This document shows positions 27,224-36,011 of a stretch of DNA of 64,000 nt, in pieces (positions within the stretch are counted from its first letter, which is position 1; each line of letters begins with the position of its first letter). The notes below the pieces were generated by a model. That model did not search any database, was not told the origin of the DNA, and worked only from the letters and a program-made list of their open reading frames with translations. The stretch spans positions 1 through 64,000 of the forward strand of contig CCEZ01000075.1 of the NCBI GenBank assembly GCA_000751555.1. Reading direction: 5' to 3'. A program made the translations under genes and the position numbers. This DNA is from Anaerosalibacter massiliensis. Lineage in GTDB: Bacteria; Bacillota; Clostridia; Tissierellales; Sporanaerobacteraceae.

Positions 27224-27637
27224 TAATATCCCTCCTTTCTTTTCTATGGTAGCCATTGCTAATATCGTCAAGTTTTAGAAATACTTTAGCCAAAAAACTC
27301 CTAAAACACAAGATAAATACTAGTAACTTAGTAGGGAAAAAATGATAAATTTAGCCTATATCATTTCTATAGTATTAATGATATATTGTAGTTCAGTGAA
27401 GTTTAATTGAGGTTTGTGTATATACTTTAACGTAGTATAAGAATATGTAAATAGTAAAAAAGGGGTAGGGTTAGCTATTTATAAGTATTCAATGTTTCTA
27501 AATTAGGACAACCAAGTTAATAAAAAGTCGCAACTTTTAAAGATAACCTCTTTAAGATAGTTGCGACTTTTTTCATATTTAAAAATGATGAGAAAGGAGG
27601 ATAGTTTGGACTTTTTATAAAATAAGGAGGAGATATT
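27224..27637. other. Intergenic region with a lone terminator hairpin
   Basis: No coding frame is convincing over about 410 bases. The notable element is a long hairpin at 27522-27573, listed separately. Confidence 0.5.
27522..27573. terminator. Strong hairpin with no gene directly upstream
   Basis: Outer arms AAAAAGTCGCAACT/AGTTGCGACTTTTT enclose an inner TTAAAGA/TCTTTAA stem. It is T-rich on both strands. On the plus strand it would end a transcript that carries no gene. On the minus strand it lies some 300 bases before the secreted coiled-coil gene. Confidence 0.7.
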
Positions 27638-27859
27638 TTGAAAGTTGTTAGAAAATTCTTACTAATATTTATTGTCTTAACACTAAATCAAGATATAGTA
27701 GTTATAGAAGCAGTTAAAGACGAAGATGAAAATACAATTCATTATAAAGGTAGGATAGAGCCAATAGATGAAGATAGAGAGATAAAGCTTTTTGCATATA
27801 TAGAAAAGGATGATAAAAATTATATTAAAGAGTTTAAAGGGATTGTAAAGAGAAATTAA
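27638..27859 (+). CDS. Small secreted or membrane-tethered protein, unknown
   Basis: The 73-residue product starts at TTG 27638 after a strong AAGGAGGAGA site. The N-terminus (KVVRKFLLIFIVLTLNQDIV) is a short hydrophobic segment after basic residues, either a signal peptide or an anchor. The rest is charged and strand-like (YKGRIEPIDEDREIKLFAYIEKDDKNY). No family is recognised. A terminator follows. It could be a relic of a longer protein, but the ribosome site argues that it is expressed. Confidence 0.5.
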   Translation: MKVVRKFLLIFIVLTLNQDIVVIEAVKDEDENTIHYKGRIEPIDEDREIKLFAYIEKDDKNYIKEFKGIVKRN

Positions 27860-27888
27860 ATATTTTAACTAAGTGGGAAAGACATTAA

Positions 27889-27936
27889 TAAAAGACTGTA
27901 CCAAAATAATTTGATTATCTTGGTACAGTCTTTTTC
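27889..27936 (+). terminator. Terminator after the small secreted protein gene
   Basis: A 14-bp stem AAAGACTGTACCAA/TTGGTACAGTCTTT is followed by a T-run. Confidence 0.85.
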
Positions 27937-28005
27937 AATTGTATAGGTATAATTATCATGTGAAATTTTATATAATGGATATAAATATTTTTAAGGGGTG
28001 ATTTT

Positions 28006-28938
28006 ATGTCAGAAATGGAAAAAGTAATTATAGATGTGGATACTGGAATAGATGATGCGTTAGCTTTAATTTTCGCTATAAAAAGTGGAAAGCTAGATAT
28101 AAAAGGTATAACTACTGTGGCAGGGAATGTACCAGCTAGGACTGCCACTTTAAATACTTTAAAGGTATTAAAACTTTTAAAAAAAGAGTATATTCCAGTA
28201 TACGAGGGAATGACAAATCCATTATTTAGAGATATAAAATTTGCTGATGGAGTTCATGGATTAGATGGACTTGGTGGGACTTTAAAGGATGTGGAAGTAA
28301 ATTATGAAGAAGGTATCCATGGAGTAGATTTTATTATAGATACAATTATGAAAAATAAAAAAGATATAACTATTATACTGTTAGGTCCACCAACTAATAT
28401 GGCTTTTGCACTTAAAAAAGCTCCTGAAATTGCAAAATATATAAAAAGAATAGTTATCATGGGTGGAGCTATAAATGGTATTGGAAACGAAACTAGGACT
28501 GCAGAGTTCAATTTTTATACAGATCCAGAAAGTGTAAGGGTAGTATTTGAAAGTAAAGTCCCAATACGAATGGTAGGATTAGATGTAACAAACAATGCAG
28601 TAGTTTATAGAAAAGATTTAGAGAGGTTTTCAAAGGAAAAAGAAGTGGCTAATTTTGCAATAAATGTTTTAGACTATTGTATTAATAAATGTAATGAGTT
28701 ATTTGAAATTGAAAATTGTTCTCTTCATGACCCTCTGGCAGTAGCTACAGTTATTGATTCATCTATTATAAAAACGAAAAAATATTATGTAGATATAGAA
28801 ACTAATAGTGAACTTTGTGATGGAATGACAGTATGTGATTTTAACAATATATTAGAAATGAAGCCTAATGTAGATGTAGCAGTAGATGGAGATTATGAAA
28901 AATTTTTGAATTATTTTATAGATATTATAAATAAGTAA
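28006..28938 (+). CDS. Inosine-uridine type nucleoside hydrolase
   Basis: A cytoplasmic calcium-dependent N-ribohydrolase (310 residues) that splits nucleosides into base and ribose. The calcium-binding cluster is complete: D10, D12, D16 and D17 in DVDTGIDDALA, and D242 in LHDPLAVA. The EFNFYTDPE segment contacts ribose. Purine or pyrimidine preference is not readable. AAGGGGTGA precedes ATG 28006. The broken uridine phosphorylase gene just downstream suggests the two once formed a nucleoside salvage pair; this hydrolase could cover part of the lost function. Confidence 0.92.
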   Translation: MSEMEKVIIDVDTGIDDALALIFAIKSGKLDIKGITTVAGNVPARTATLNTLKVLKLLKKEYIPVYEGMTNPLFRDIKFADGVHGLDGLGGTLKDVEVNYEEGIHGVDFIIDTIMKNKKDITIILLGPPTNMAFALKKAPEIAKYIKRIVIMGGAINGIGNETRTAEFNFYTDPESVRVVFESKVPIRMVGLDVTNNAVVYRKDLERFSKEKEVANFAINVLDYCINKCNELFEIENCSLHDPLAVATVIDSSIIKTKKYYVDIETNSELCDGMTVCDFNNILEMKPNVDVAVDGDYEKFLNYFIDIINK

Positions 28939-29059
28939 TTTAGATAAATATAGGGACTGTGAACTTATATATATTATTCTAGAAGATTGTCCTGTTTAAT
29001 TCACAAAAGACAGACTTCCTATTTTTAAATGTTTTTTTAAAAACTCCTAAGAGGAACTA

Positions 29060-29503
29060 ATGGTCTGTAGTGCCAAGTATTTCATAAGAATAAGAAGTGC
29101 AGGAGCTATTCAATCAAATATTTCTCTAGGAGATTTAATAATAGCTACAGGTGCTGTATGAGAAGATGGAACATCTAAAATGTATGTAGAATCAGAATAT
29201 CTGGTAGTAGCAGATGTATTACTTATGAATTATTTAATAGAGACTTGTAAAGAATTAGAGTTTCCATATTATTATGGTATTGTAAGGAGTCATTATAAGA
29301 TGAAATAATGGAGTACTGGAACAAGATGGGAATACTTGCATCAGATGTGGAAACAGGAACTCTCCTTTCATTAGCCCAATTAAAGGGAGTAAAAGCTGCT
29401 AGTATATTAAATACGGCAGTAGAATATAAGAGCAATTTAAAAGATGGAATAGTAGATTATGATACAGAAGAAAAAATTTGTATAGAGGGAGAAAAGAGAG
29501 AAA
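29060..29503 (+). pseudogene. Nucleoside (uridine) phosphorylase remnant, main part
   Basis: Translation gives segments typical of the NP-I phosphorylase family: SAGAIQSNISLGDLIIATGAV, then after an in-frame TGA (about 29156-29163) EDGTSKMYVESEYLVVAD and YYYGIVRSHYK, then after a frameshift near 29305 MGILASDVETGTLLSLAQLKG and YKSNLKDGI. The N-terminal third is missing. The gene has at least three lesions: N-terminal loss, one nonsense codon and one frameshift with deletion of about ten codons. The 3' end is cut by an IS256-family insertion at 29504, and its last codons lie beyond the element at 31073-31098. Confidence 0.85.
29496..29503 (+). repeat. Left 8-bp target duplication of the IS256 element
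   Basis: GAGAGAAA here is repeated at 31065-31072. Eight-base duplications are usual for IS256-family insertions. Confidence 0.85.
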
Positions 29504-29595
29504 GGTAGTGTAAATAAATCTGTGCTTAAGTGAAAATAAAAGCTCTTTTCTGGCAAGAGTCAAAATAAGAATAAAAACCAGAAAGGAGCATTTTT

Positions 29596-30812
29596 ATGTC
29601 AACAATACCAAAAGAAGTTTTAAGAGAAATGATCAATGATGGAAATTTAGAAATGGCAGGAGACCTTCATTCATATTTAAAAGAGGTTTTTAAGGATGCC
29701 TTACAAGAAATGTTGGAGGTAGAACTTGAAGTAGAGTTAGGATATTCTAAAGGCGATAGAAAAATAAAAGGACTGATAATCGTAGAAATGGCTATTCACA
29801 AAAAACTGTAAAAACTCAATTTGGAGAAATGGATTTAGATGTACCAAGAGATAGAAATGGTGCTTTTGAGCCAGTAGTTGGACTTAAAAATAAAAGAAAC
29901 ATATTTGGAATAGAACAAAAAGTAATTTCCCTTCATGCTAGAGAAATGTCTACAAGAGATATACATGATCAAATTAAAGATATTTATGGAATTGAAATGT
30001 CTGCTGAAATGGTTAGCAAAATAACCGATAGGTTGATTCTTGATATAAAAGAATGGCAAACAAGGCCTTTAAAATTTATATATCCATTTGTTTTTATGGA
30101 TGCAATACCTTACAAAGTAATAGAGGATGGCCAAATTAAAAATAAAGCAGCTTATGTTGTATTAGGGGTTGATTTAGATGGATCTAAAGGCATACTAGGT
30201 ATTTGCATAGGTGAAAGTGAATCTTCGAAGTTTTGGTTAAGAGTACTTAATGAGCTGAAAAATAGAGGGTTAGAAGATGTATTAATGTTTAGTGTTGATG
30301 GGTTGACAGGACTTAAAGAAGCTATTCAAACCGCTTACCCTAAAGCTGAAATACAAAGATGCATAATTCATCAGCTTAGGAATTCTTTTAAATATGTTAG
30401 CTATAAGGATAAAAAACAGTTTGCAAAAGATTTTAAAGCAGTTTACACAGCTATCAATGAAGAGACTGCATATGAAGCATTAGGGGAACTTGAAGAAAAA
30501 TGGAATAGCAAATATCCCTTTGCAATTAAAAGCTGGGATATGAATTGGGATGTATTATCCCCATTCTTCAAGTACCCTAATGAAATTAGAACCATAATGT
30601 ATACAACAAATATTATAGAAAGCTTGCATAGACAATTTAGGAAGGTTACAAAGACCAAATCAGTCTTTCCCTCAGATCAATCTTTGGAAAAAATGCTTTA
30701 TCTAGCAAGCCAAAATGTAATGAAAAAGTGGAGTAGACGCTATAAAAATTGGGATTATATCCTCAATCAATTAACTATATATTTTGAAGGAAGGATAGAA
30801 CCTTACATCTAA
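29596..30812 (+). pseudogene. IS256-family transposase, one-base frameshift
   Basis: The frame opens at ATG 29596 (MSTIPKEVLREMINDG), shifts after residue 57 and resumes in another frame by 29829, running to 30812. Comparison with the second copy shows the cause: an A-run of five at 29760-29764 where the other has six. The DDE residues survive downstream: aspartate in FMDAIPYKV, aspartate in FSVDGLTG and glutamate in NIIESLHRQFRK. Full length would be about 405 residues, normal for the family. It would be intact apart from this one base, so slippage or a sequencing error should be considered. Confidence 0.88.
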
Positions 30813-31064
30813 AATAAAACTATAATTTGACTGAAAATTAACTATTTAATAAGTAAAAAAGTAGCATTGATTCTTACTTATTAAGCCTACTCATCCATTA
30901 TAAGAATTATTGCCAAAGTTATAAGATTTTATGTATATTATCCTAAAACTTTGGCAAACTAAAACCAAGATACAAGTTTAACATTTATATCCAATTAAAT
31001 ATTTCTTGTTAGAAAAGGGCTATCGCTCTTAAACTAAAAGCACAAACTATTTTACAGACTCAAG
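30813..31064 (+). other. Non-coding right end of the IS256 element
   Basis: Two inverted repeats lie between the transposase and the right terminal repeat: TTAATAAGTAA/TTACTTATTAA near 30850-30885 and TTGCCAAAGTT/AACTTTGGCAA near 30911-30957. No frame is convincing. Confidence 0.5.
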
Positions 31065-31072
31065 GAGAGAAA
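31065..31072 (+). repeat. Right 8-bp target duplication of the IS256 element
   Basis: This is the GAGAGAAA copy matching 29496-29503. Confidence 0.85.
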
Positions 31073-31098
31073 TAAAACTAGTTTTGGAAGCTATATAA
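31073..31098 (+). pseudogene. Last codons of the interrupted uridine phosphorylase gene
   Basis: Joining base 29503 to 31073, as if the element and one duplication were removed, restores the frame REIKLVLEAI then TAA. That is a typical C-terminus for this phosphorylase family. The gene's own terminator follows at 31108. Confidence 0.8.
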
Positions 31099-31107
31099 GA
31101 TAGAGAT

Positions 31108-31135
31108 AAAAGGATGACATTGTCATCCTTTTATT
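31108..31135. terminator. Bidirectional terminator
   Basis: The 12-base arms AAAAGGATGACA and TGTCATCCTTTT lie between the end of the phosphorylase relic and the convergent phzF-like gene. Confidence 0.8.
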
Positions 31136-31143
31136 AAACATAT

Positions 31144-32061
31144 CTACCATGCCATTGTACCTTCCATTATGATAACTGCACTCCCCCCTACTTTCACTTC
31201 TTTTACTGTGCCTCTTTCATGAAGAATCTCTGCAACTATTTCACTAGGTCTATCCATTGTATAACCTTGTTCTATTTTCATAATTATTTTATTATCTTTT
31301 AGTGAAACTTCTTTATTTTCAACTAAATACGAGGCAAGAGCTCCATTGGCTGTACCTGTGGCTGATTCTTCATTGATTTCCACAGATGGGGCAAAATCTC
31401 TAGTGTGAATATCATTATTTGGATTTTCTGTTTCAAATGTGAAAGCATGAATACTAACAAACCCTTTTTCTTTTTGATATTTTCCCAATTTAATAAAATC
31501 AGGATTTGCTTTTTTCAATGTTTTCAAATCTTTTACTGGAACCATCATATCAGGCAATCCTGTAGAAACAATTTGTAATGGCAAATTATTTAGTTCTAAA
31601 TCTGAAGTCTTTAGACCTAATAATTCTGCAATTTTAGAAATCTCGTTACTGGTTTCTATTATTTCTGGTAGTCTTTGCCCCATGACAACCCTATCTAGTT
31701 TGCCTTCACTTGAAGCTATTAAATATACAGGTAATATTCCAGCTTTAGTTTCTTGAAAAACAAGTTTTTCTTTACAATCTAATTTTATTTTTCCTTCTTG
31801 AAATAGAACATGAAAAGTAGCAATTGTTGCATGACCACATAAATCTACTTCTTCAGAAGGAGTGAAAAAACGTACTTTAAAATCAGCTTTTGAGTTTGTA
31901 GTAGGCAGAACAAATGCTGTTTCAGAACAATTCATCTCTCTAGCAATTTTTTGCATTTCTTCCTTTGTAAGATTGCTAGCATCAGTTACAACACCAGCAG
32001 GATTTCCTCCAAAAGAATATTTTGTAAAGGCATCTACCTGATAAATTTTCACTTTTTTCAA
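31144..32061 (-). CDS. PhzF family isomerase-like protein
   Basis: This cytoplasmic protein of 305 residues has the two-domain PhzF/diaminopimelate-epimerase fold. The catalytic glutamate is E47 in NCSETAF (E45 in PhzF). Other family motifs are GGNPAGVV near the N-terminus, VDLCGHATIA, and the second-domain ATGTANGALA. PhzF relatives of this length have unknown substrates; phenazine synthesis is not implied here. It starts at TTG 32061 after a GGGGG site. It lies 41 bases after the broken aminotransferase on the same strand. Confidence 0.9.
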   Translation of the reverse strand: MKKVKIYQVDAFTKYSFGGNPAGVVTDASNLTKEEMQKIAREMNCSETAFVLPTTNSKADFKVRFFTPSEEVDLCGHATIATFHVLFQEGKIKLDCKEKLVFQETKAGILPVYLIASSEGKLDRVVMGQRLPEIIETSNEISKIAELLGLKTSDLELNNLPLQIVSTGLPDMMVPVKDLKTLKKANPDFIKLGKYQKEKGFVSIHAFTFETENPNNDIHTRDFAPSVEINEESATGTANGALASYLVENKEVSLKDNKIIMKIEQGYTMDRPSEIVAEILHERGTVKEVKVGGSAVIIMEGTMAW

Positions 32062-32102
32062 AATTCATTCCCCCATAAAATCAATTTATTACTAAATTAT
32101 TT

Positions 32103-33221
32103 TTAAAATCCTTTTTCTATAAGGTATTCTCCAAATTTTTTCAAACTAGTTTCAAAATCTTTTCTACCATATTCCATACGAATATAATTATCTTTAAAGG
32201 CATAAATGTTTGCGGGCAAAAGAAGAACACCTTTTCTTGTTACTAAATCTTCACAAAAGTCTTCTATAGGTTCATCAATATTTACTTTGTGGAAGGCGAT
32301 AGGACCAGCTTGTGGTTGGTTGTTAACAAATAAATCTGGATATTTTTCAAAGAAGTTGTTAGCAACTTTTAAATTATTTTCTATGATTTTCATATTTCTA
32401 CCTAGAATCTTATCACCATGCTTAAGGGCAACTGTTGCTAAAAATTCCCTAGTGCTACTGCTACAAATTGAAGTATAATGTTTAAAGCCAATCATTTTAT
32501 CATATATTGCCTTATTTTGAGTAGCAATCCATCCAATTCGCAATCCAGCAAGACCATATGCTTTAGACATGACTCCCAATGATACTGCATTTTCATATAC
32601 ATCTGAAAACCAAGGTAGTTTTTCTCCATTATATTCAAGACCTTTATATACTTCATCAGAGAAAACAAGAATATTATTTTTTCTAGCTATTTCAGTAATT
32701 TCCTCTATTTCTTTTAAACTGAGAACATAGCCTGTAGGATTATGAGGTGTATTTACAACAATAAGTTTGGTATTTGGTTTTATTAAATTTTTAAATTCAT
32801 CTATGTCTAATAACCATTCACTTTCACCCTGTTTTAGTTCTCATTTAGAAACCTCACAGCCAATAGAGTTTGCCACTTCATAAAGAGATTGGTAGACAGG
32901 GAATTGGCATATTATATGATCACCAGTGTCAAGGACAACATTCATATAATTAAATATTGCTTCTTGAGCTCCTACATGGACTAAAATTCCATCTATATCT
33001 ATATTTGAATAAAGTTTTGCAATTTCTTTTCTTAATTCAAGACTACCTTCAACTTCTGTATATCCCAACCAACTGTCTAGAAATTCTTCTTTAGCCCCTT
33101 CTTCAAGGTTTAATAATTCTTCAACAGTCATGGATTCACAATCAGATTGAGTCAATAAATAAGGTGCTGTAAACTCATATTTATTAAAAAATACTTCTAA
33201 TCTAAAATCATTTATTTTCAT
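32103..33221 (-). pseudogene. Class I/II aminotransferase with one internal TGA
   Basis: One frame of 372 codons runs from ATG 33221 to 32103, interrupted only by TGA at 32843-32841 between SIGCEVSK and ELKQGESEW. Relatives usually carry tryptophan at this place (VSxWEL), so a single TGG to TGA change is the likely cause. All key motifs remain: NTPHNPTGY for substrate and PLP contact, and the PLP lysine in VMSKAYGLAGLRIGW. The length is normal. It precedes phzF on the same strand, so the two may once have acted on the same amino acid. Expression of the second half alone could begin at TTG 32579. Confidence 0.85.
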
Positions 33222-33253
33222 AACTATTTACCAGCCTTTCATATAGTTTGTTA

Positions 33254-33269
33254 ATTAAGGGCCCTTAAT
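33254..33269 (-). promoter_or_regulatory. Perfect 16-bp palindrome, likely operator
   Basis: ATTAAGGGCCCTTAAT is GC-centred in very AT-rich DNA and lies about 12 bases after the -10 of the aminotransferase promoter. That is where a repressor would cover the start of transcription. Confidence 0.5.
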
Positions 33270-33280
33270 AGTATATTTAT

Positions 33281-33309
33281 ATTATAGCAATATAAAAACT
33301 CAATGTCTC
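33281..33309 (-). promoter_or_regulatory. Promoter of the aminotransferase/phzF unit
   Basis: On the minus strand the -35 is GAGACA (33309-33304) and the -10 is TATAAT (33286-33281), 17 bases apart. Confidence 0.6.
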
Positions 33310-33407
33310 CATCCATTTGGCTTGCAATAAAACCAACCAAACTATATTATATATTTATAAGTATTGGAGTGTGGTAGTATGATGGATATAAAATGGAAAC
33401 CTAATAA

Positions 33408-33575
33408 GAAATCCTCTATAAAGTATTAGCCGAATCTTTATGGGGATTTATTACAAGGCTTAGGACAAAGATATTAGCTCATAATCTCTGTTATTTTATC
33501 AATACTCTACTAAGTAAAGACATAAATCTTGGTAAAATTAAAGAACTAATGTTTGGGTCATATATCCAAGTATAG
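33408..33575 (+). pseudogene. C-terminal scrap of a DDE-type transposase
   Basis: After a stop codon, the frame reads an IS transposase-like tail with AESLWGFITRLRTKILAHN then LCYFIN and IKELMFGS, ending at TAG 33573. The KILAHxLCxxIN pattern is common at the end of IS982- and IS4-like transposases. No inverted repeats or start are found, so it is a fragment. Confidence 0.55.
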
Positions 33576-33700
33576 TTGTGAAGGCTATATCTTTTTGTGA
33601 AAATAAGTTGGTAAATTTATCTTATCTCAAATTTACTAGCATTCATCTATTTTCTATAATAATTTAAATTAAGCTTAGCTTTATGAGGAGGATTTTTCAA

Positions 33701-35281
33701 ATGGGAAATGCAAAAAAAACAGCAAAGTCTGTTGGAATAATTATGTTCTTTACTCTTACAGGAAAGTTCTTAGGATTTTTAAGAGATATATTAATAGCAA
33801 GAAAATTTGGTTCGGGAGATATGACAGATACTTATTTTATAGCTTTAGATGCAACTGTTGTGTTTATGGGTTTAGTAGGAGCGGCTTTAAATACTACGCT
33901 TATACCTATTCTATCTGAAATAGAAGCGAAATATAGTAAAGAAAAAAAGATAAATTATTTGAATAATGTATTCCATGCGGTGTTCTTCTTATCTATTATA
34001 TTTTCATTAATTGGTTGGATATTTTCACCACAGATAATAGGGATCTTTGCAAAAGGATTTGAAGGAGAAAAACTTCAATTAGCAGTTAAATTACATAGAA
34101 TAGGATTACCAATTGCCTTTTTCTCTGTTGCAACATATATATTTACAGGATATTTAGAAAATAATGAAAACTTTGGCATACCTGCAGCAACAAGTTTTCC
34201 TTTTAATTTTGTACATATAGTATTCCTAGTTTTTTTATCACAGAAATATGGAATTGAAGGGCTAATGGTAGCTAGTGTTTTAGCAGCATTATCTCAAGTT
34301 CTTATTCAAATTCCTTCAGCTAGAAAATTAGGTTATAGATATGAATATGTTTTTGATATGAAAGACAAATATTTAAGAAAAGCACTGGTTTTAACAATAC
34401 CAGTTTTAATTGGTTCTGCTATAAATGAAATTAATGCAATAGTAGATAAAACTTTAGCATCAGATTTAGTGAAGGGAAGTATATCGGCTCTTACCTATGC
34501 AAGTAGAATAAAAGGTACAGTCCTTGGAGTATTTGTATTAGCTATAGCGAAAGTAATATTTCCAATCCTTTCAAGAGAATCTAATAAAAATAATAAGGAA
34601 TATCTAGTTAAGGTTATAATCTATAGTATAAATGTAATACTTATTATAACTGTACCAGCAACCATAGGACTTATAGTTTTATCAGAACCTCTTATAAGGA
34701 TATTTTTAGAAAGGGGAGCCTTTGATAGTACAGCAACTCTCATGACTTCTCAAGCTCTTGTATTCTATTCCTTTGGAATTGTTGGTATTGCTATAAAAAT
34801 TATGCTAAGTAGAGTATATTATTCTTTACAAGACACTAAAACTCCAATGATAAATGGAATAATAGCCGTAATAATAAATATAATAATGAATTTAATACTT
34901 GTTGGTCCATTGAAACATAAAGGTTTGGCTTTAGCTACTAGTATTTCGGATATATTAACTTCTTTAGTATTTATTTATGGTTTGAAGAAGAGGATTAATG
35001 CTATAAAAATAAAAGATTCTGCAATTTGTCTTATAAAGACTACAGTAGCGTCTATAATTATGGGGGTAGTTGTTTATTTTACTTATGGAGGATTATCATT
35101 CTATATAGAAAAAAGGATTATTCCGGCTACATCAACCCTTACTTTTATAAGAGATATAATAGTACTTGCTATTCCAGTGGCAATTGGAGGAATAATATAT
35201 TTTGGATTCTGTTATTTATTTAAAGTGAAAGAAATAAATTTGATTCTTGACAATGCAAAAGAAAGACTAAACAGAGATTAA
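33701..35281 (+). CDS. murJ: MurJ/MviN-type lipid flippase
   Basis: A polytopic membrane protein of 526 residues with about 14 helices of the MOP superfamily. The N-terminal signature FTLTGKFLGFLRDILIARKF is typical of MurJ. These proteins flip lipid II, or other undecaprenyl-linked sugars in polysaccharide clusters. ATG 33701 follows GAGGAGG at 33685-33691; the longer frame from 33683 would include that site. A sugar-transferase stub begins 13 bases after the stop, so this copy probably belonged to a surface polysaccharide locus. A second MurJ starts at 63132 and either could be the lipid II flippase. Confidence 0.9.
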   Translation: MGNAKKTAKSVGIIMFFTLTGKFLGFLRDILIARKFGSGDMTDTYFIALDATVVFMGLVGAALNTTLIPILSEIEAKYSKEKKINYLNNVFHAVFFLSIIFSLIGWIFSPQIIGIFAKGFEGEKLQLAVKLHRIGLPIAFFSVATYIFTGYLENNENFGIPAATSFPFNFVHIVFLVFLSQKYGIEGLMVASVLAALSQVLIQIPSARKLGYRYEYVFDMKDKYLRKALVLTIPVLIGSAINEINAIVDKTLASDLVKGSISALTYASRIKGTVLGVFVLAIAKVIFPILSRESNKNNKEYLVKVIIYSINVILIITVPATIGLIVLSEPLIRIFLERGAFDSTATLMTSQALVFYSFGIVGIAIKIMLSRVYYSLQDTKTPMINGIIAVIINIIMNLILVGPLKHKGLALATSISDILTSLVFIYGLKKRINAIKIKDSAICLIKTTVASIIMGVVVYFTYGGLSFYIEKRIIPATSTLTFIRDIIVLAIPVAIGGIIYFGFCYLFKVKEINLILDNAKERLNRD

Positions 35282-35294
35282 AGGAAATATAAAA

Positions 35295-35424
35295 ATGAAT
35301 TTTGTGAAGAGAGTATTGGATTTTATATTAAGCTTAATAGCACTTATTATACTATTTCCAGTATTTTTAATAATAGGTATTGCTATAAAAATTGATTCTA
35401 AAGGGTTTGTATTTTTCAAGCAGG
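35295..35424 (+). pseudogene. N-terminal stub of a polyprenyl-phosphate sugar transferase
   Basis: From ATG 35295 the frame reads MNFVKRVLDFILSLIALIIL and on to SKGFVFFKQ, the membrane anchor and start of the bacterial sugar-transferase family (initiating glycosyltransferases such as WcaJ or EpsL). It stops being homologous at 35424, where truncated IS256 sequence begins. The catalytic part is gone. Confidence 0.8.
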
Positions 35425-35930
35425 TTCAGCAGACATTTCAATTCCATAAATATCTTTAATTTAATCATGTATGTCTCTTGTAGACATCCCTCTAGCATAA
35501 AGAGAAATTACTTTTTGTTCTATTCCAGATATATTTCTTTTATTTTTAGGTACAACTACTGGCTCAAAATCACCATTTCTATCTCTTGGTATATCTAAAT
35601 CCATTTCTCCAAATTGAGTTTTTACAGTTTTTTGTGAATATCCATTTCTACGGTTATCAGTTCTTTTATTTTTTCTATCACCTTTAGAATATCCTAACTC
35701 TACTTCGAGTTCTGCCTCCAACATTTCTTGTAAGGCATCCTTAAAAATCTCTTTTAGATATGAATGAAGGTCTCCTGCTGTTTCTAAATTTCCATCATTG
35801 ATCATTTCTCTTAAAACTTCTTTTAGTATTGTTGACATAAAAATGCTCCTTTCTGTTTTTTGCTCTTATTTTGATTCTTGCCAGAAAAGAGCTTTTATTT
35901 TTACTTAAGCGCAGATTTATTTACACTACC
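35424..35930 (-). mobile_element. Truncated IS256-family copy, inverted relative to the first
   Basis: The left end (GGTAGTGTAAATAAATC, read on the minus strand from 35930) and the first 500 bases match the element at 29504. The remainder is missing and the junction is with the sugar-transferase stub. No target duplication can be found, which fits a deletion that removed the right end and flanking DNA. Confidence 0.85.
35425..35838 (-). pseudogene. N-terminal fragment of an IS256-family transposase
   Basis: The frame from ATG 35838 reads MSTILKEVLREMINDG and on to STRDIHD, then TAA (CAA to TAA compared with the first copy), then IKDIYGIEMSAE before the break. It preserves the unshifted A6 run, proving the first copy lost one base there or, less likely, that this one gained it. 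No catalytic residues remain. Confidence 0.85.
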
Positions 35931-35942
35931 TAAAGGTATAAA

Positions 35943-35995
35943 AAAGAGGCGTTTCATAACTAATTAATTAGTTATGAAACAGCCCTTTTCTTTTA
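35943..35995. terminator. Bidirectional terminator hairpin
   Basis: A perfect 30-bp palindrome at 35951-35980 (GTTTCATAACTAATT and its complement) is flanked by AAAAGAGGC and GCCCTTTTC. Confidence 0.8.
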
Positions 35996-36011
35996 TTATA
36001 AATATTATTAG

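Larger units (their letters stand above)
29504..31064 (+). mobile_element. IS256-family insertion sequence, about 1561 bp
   Basis: The element is bounded by 8-bp direct repeats and carries imperfect terminal inverted repeats (GTAAATAAATCTGTGCTT on the left; GTAAAATAGTTTGTGCTT when the right end is reversed). It holds one transposase frame with a frameshift. It is longer than usual because of about 250 bases after the transposase with two hairpins. A truncated second copy lies inverted at 35424-35930; both copies share their left end from the same base. Confidence 0.88.

Noticed and set aside
29750-29830. Programmed frameshifting in the IS256 transposase
   Set aside because: The second copy in the window encodes the same region in one frame, and IS256 elements are not known to need a frameshift. 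A deletion or slippage at an A-run is simpler.
32841-32843. Reading the internal TGA of the aminotransferase as selenocysteine or as recoded tryptophan
   Set aside because: Selenocysteine would not be expected at this site and no fitting stem-loop follows. TGA is used as a normal stop elsewhere (for example at 13495), so general recoding is unlikely.
31144-33221. A phenazine pathway, suggested by the PhzF-like gene
   Set aside because: No other phenazine genes are present, and PhzF relatives are widespread with other or unknown roles.
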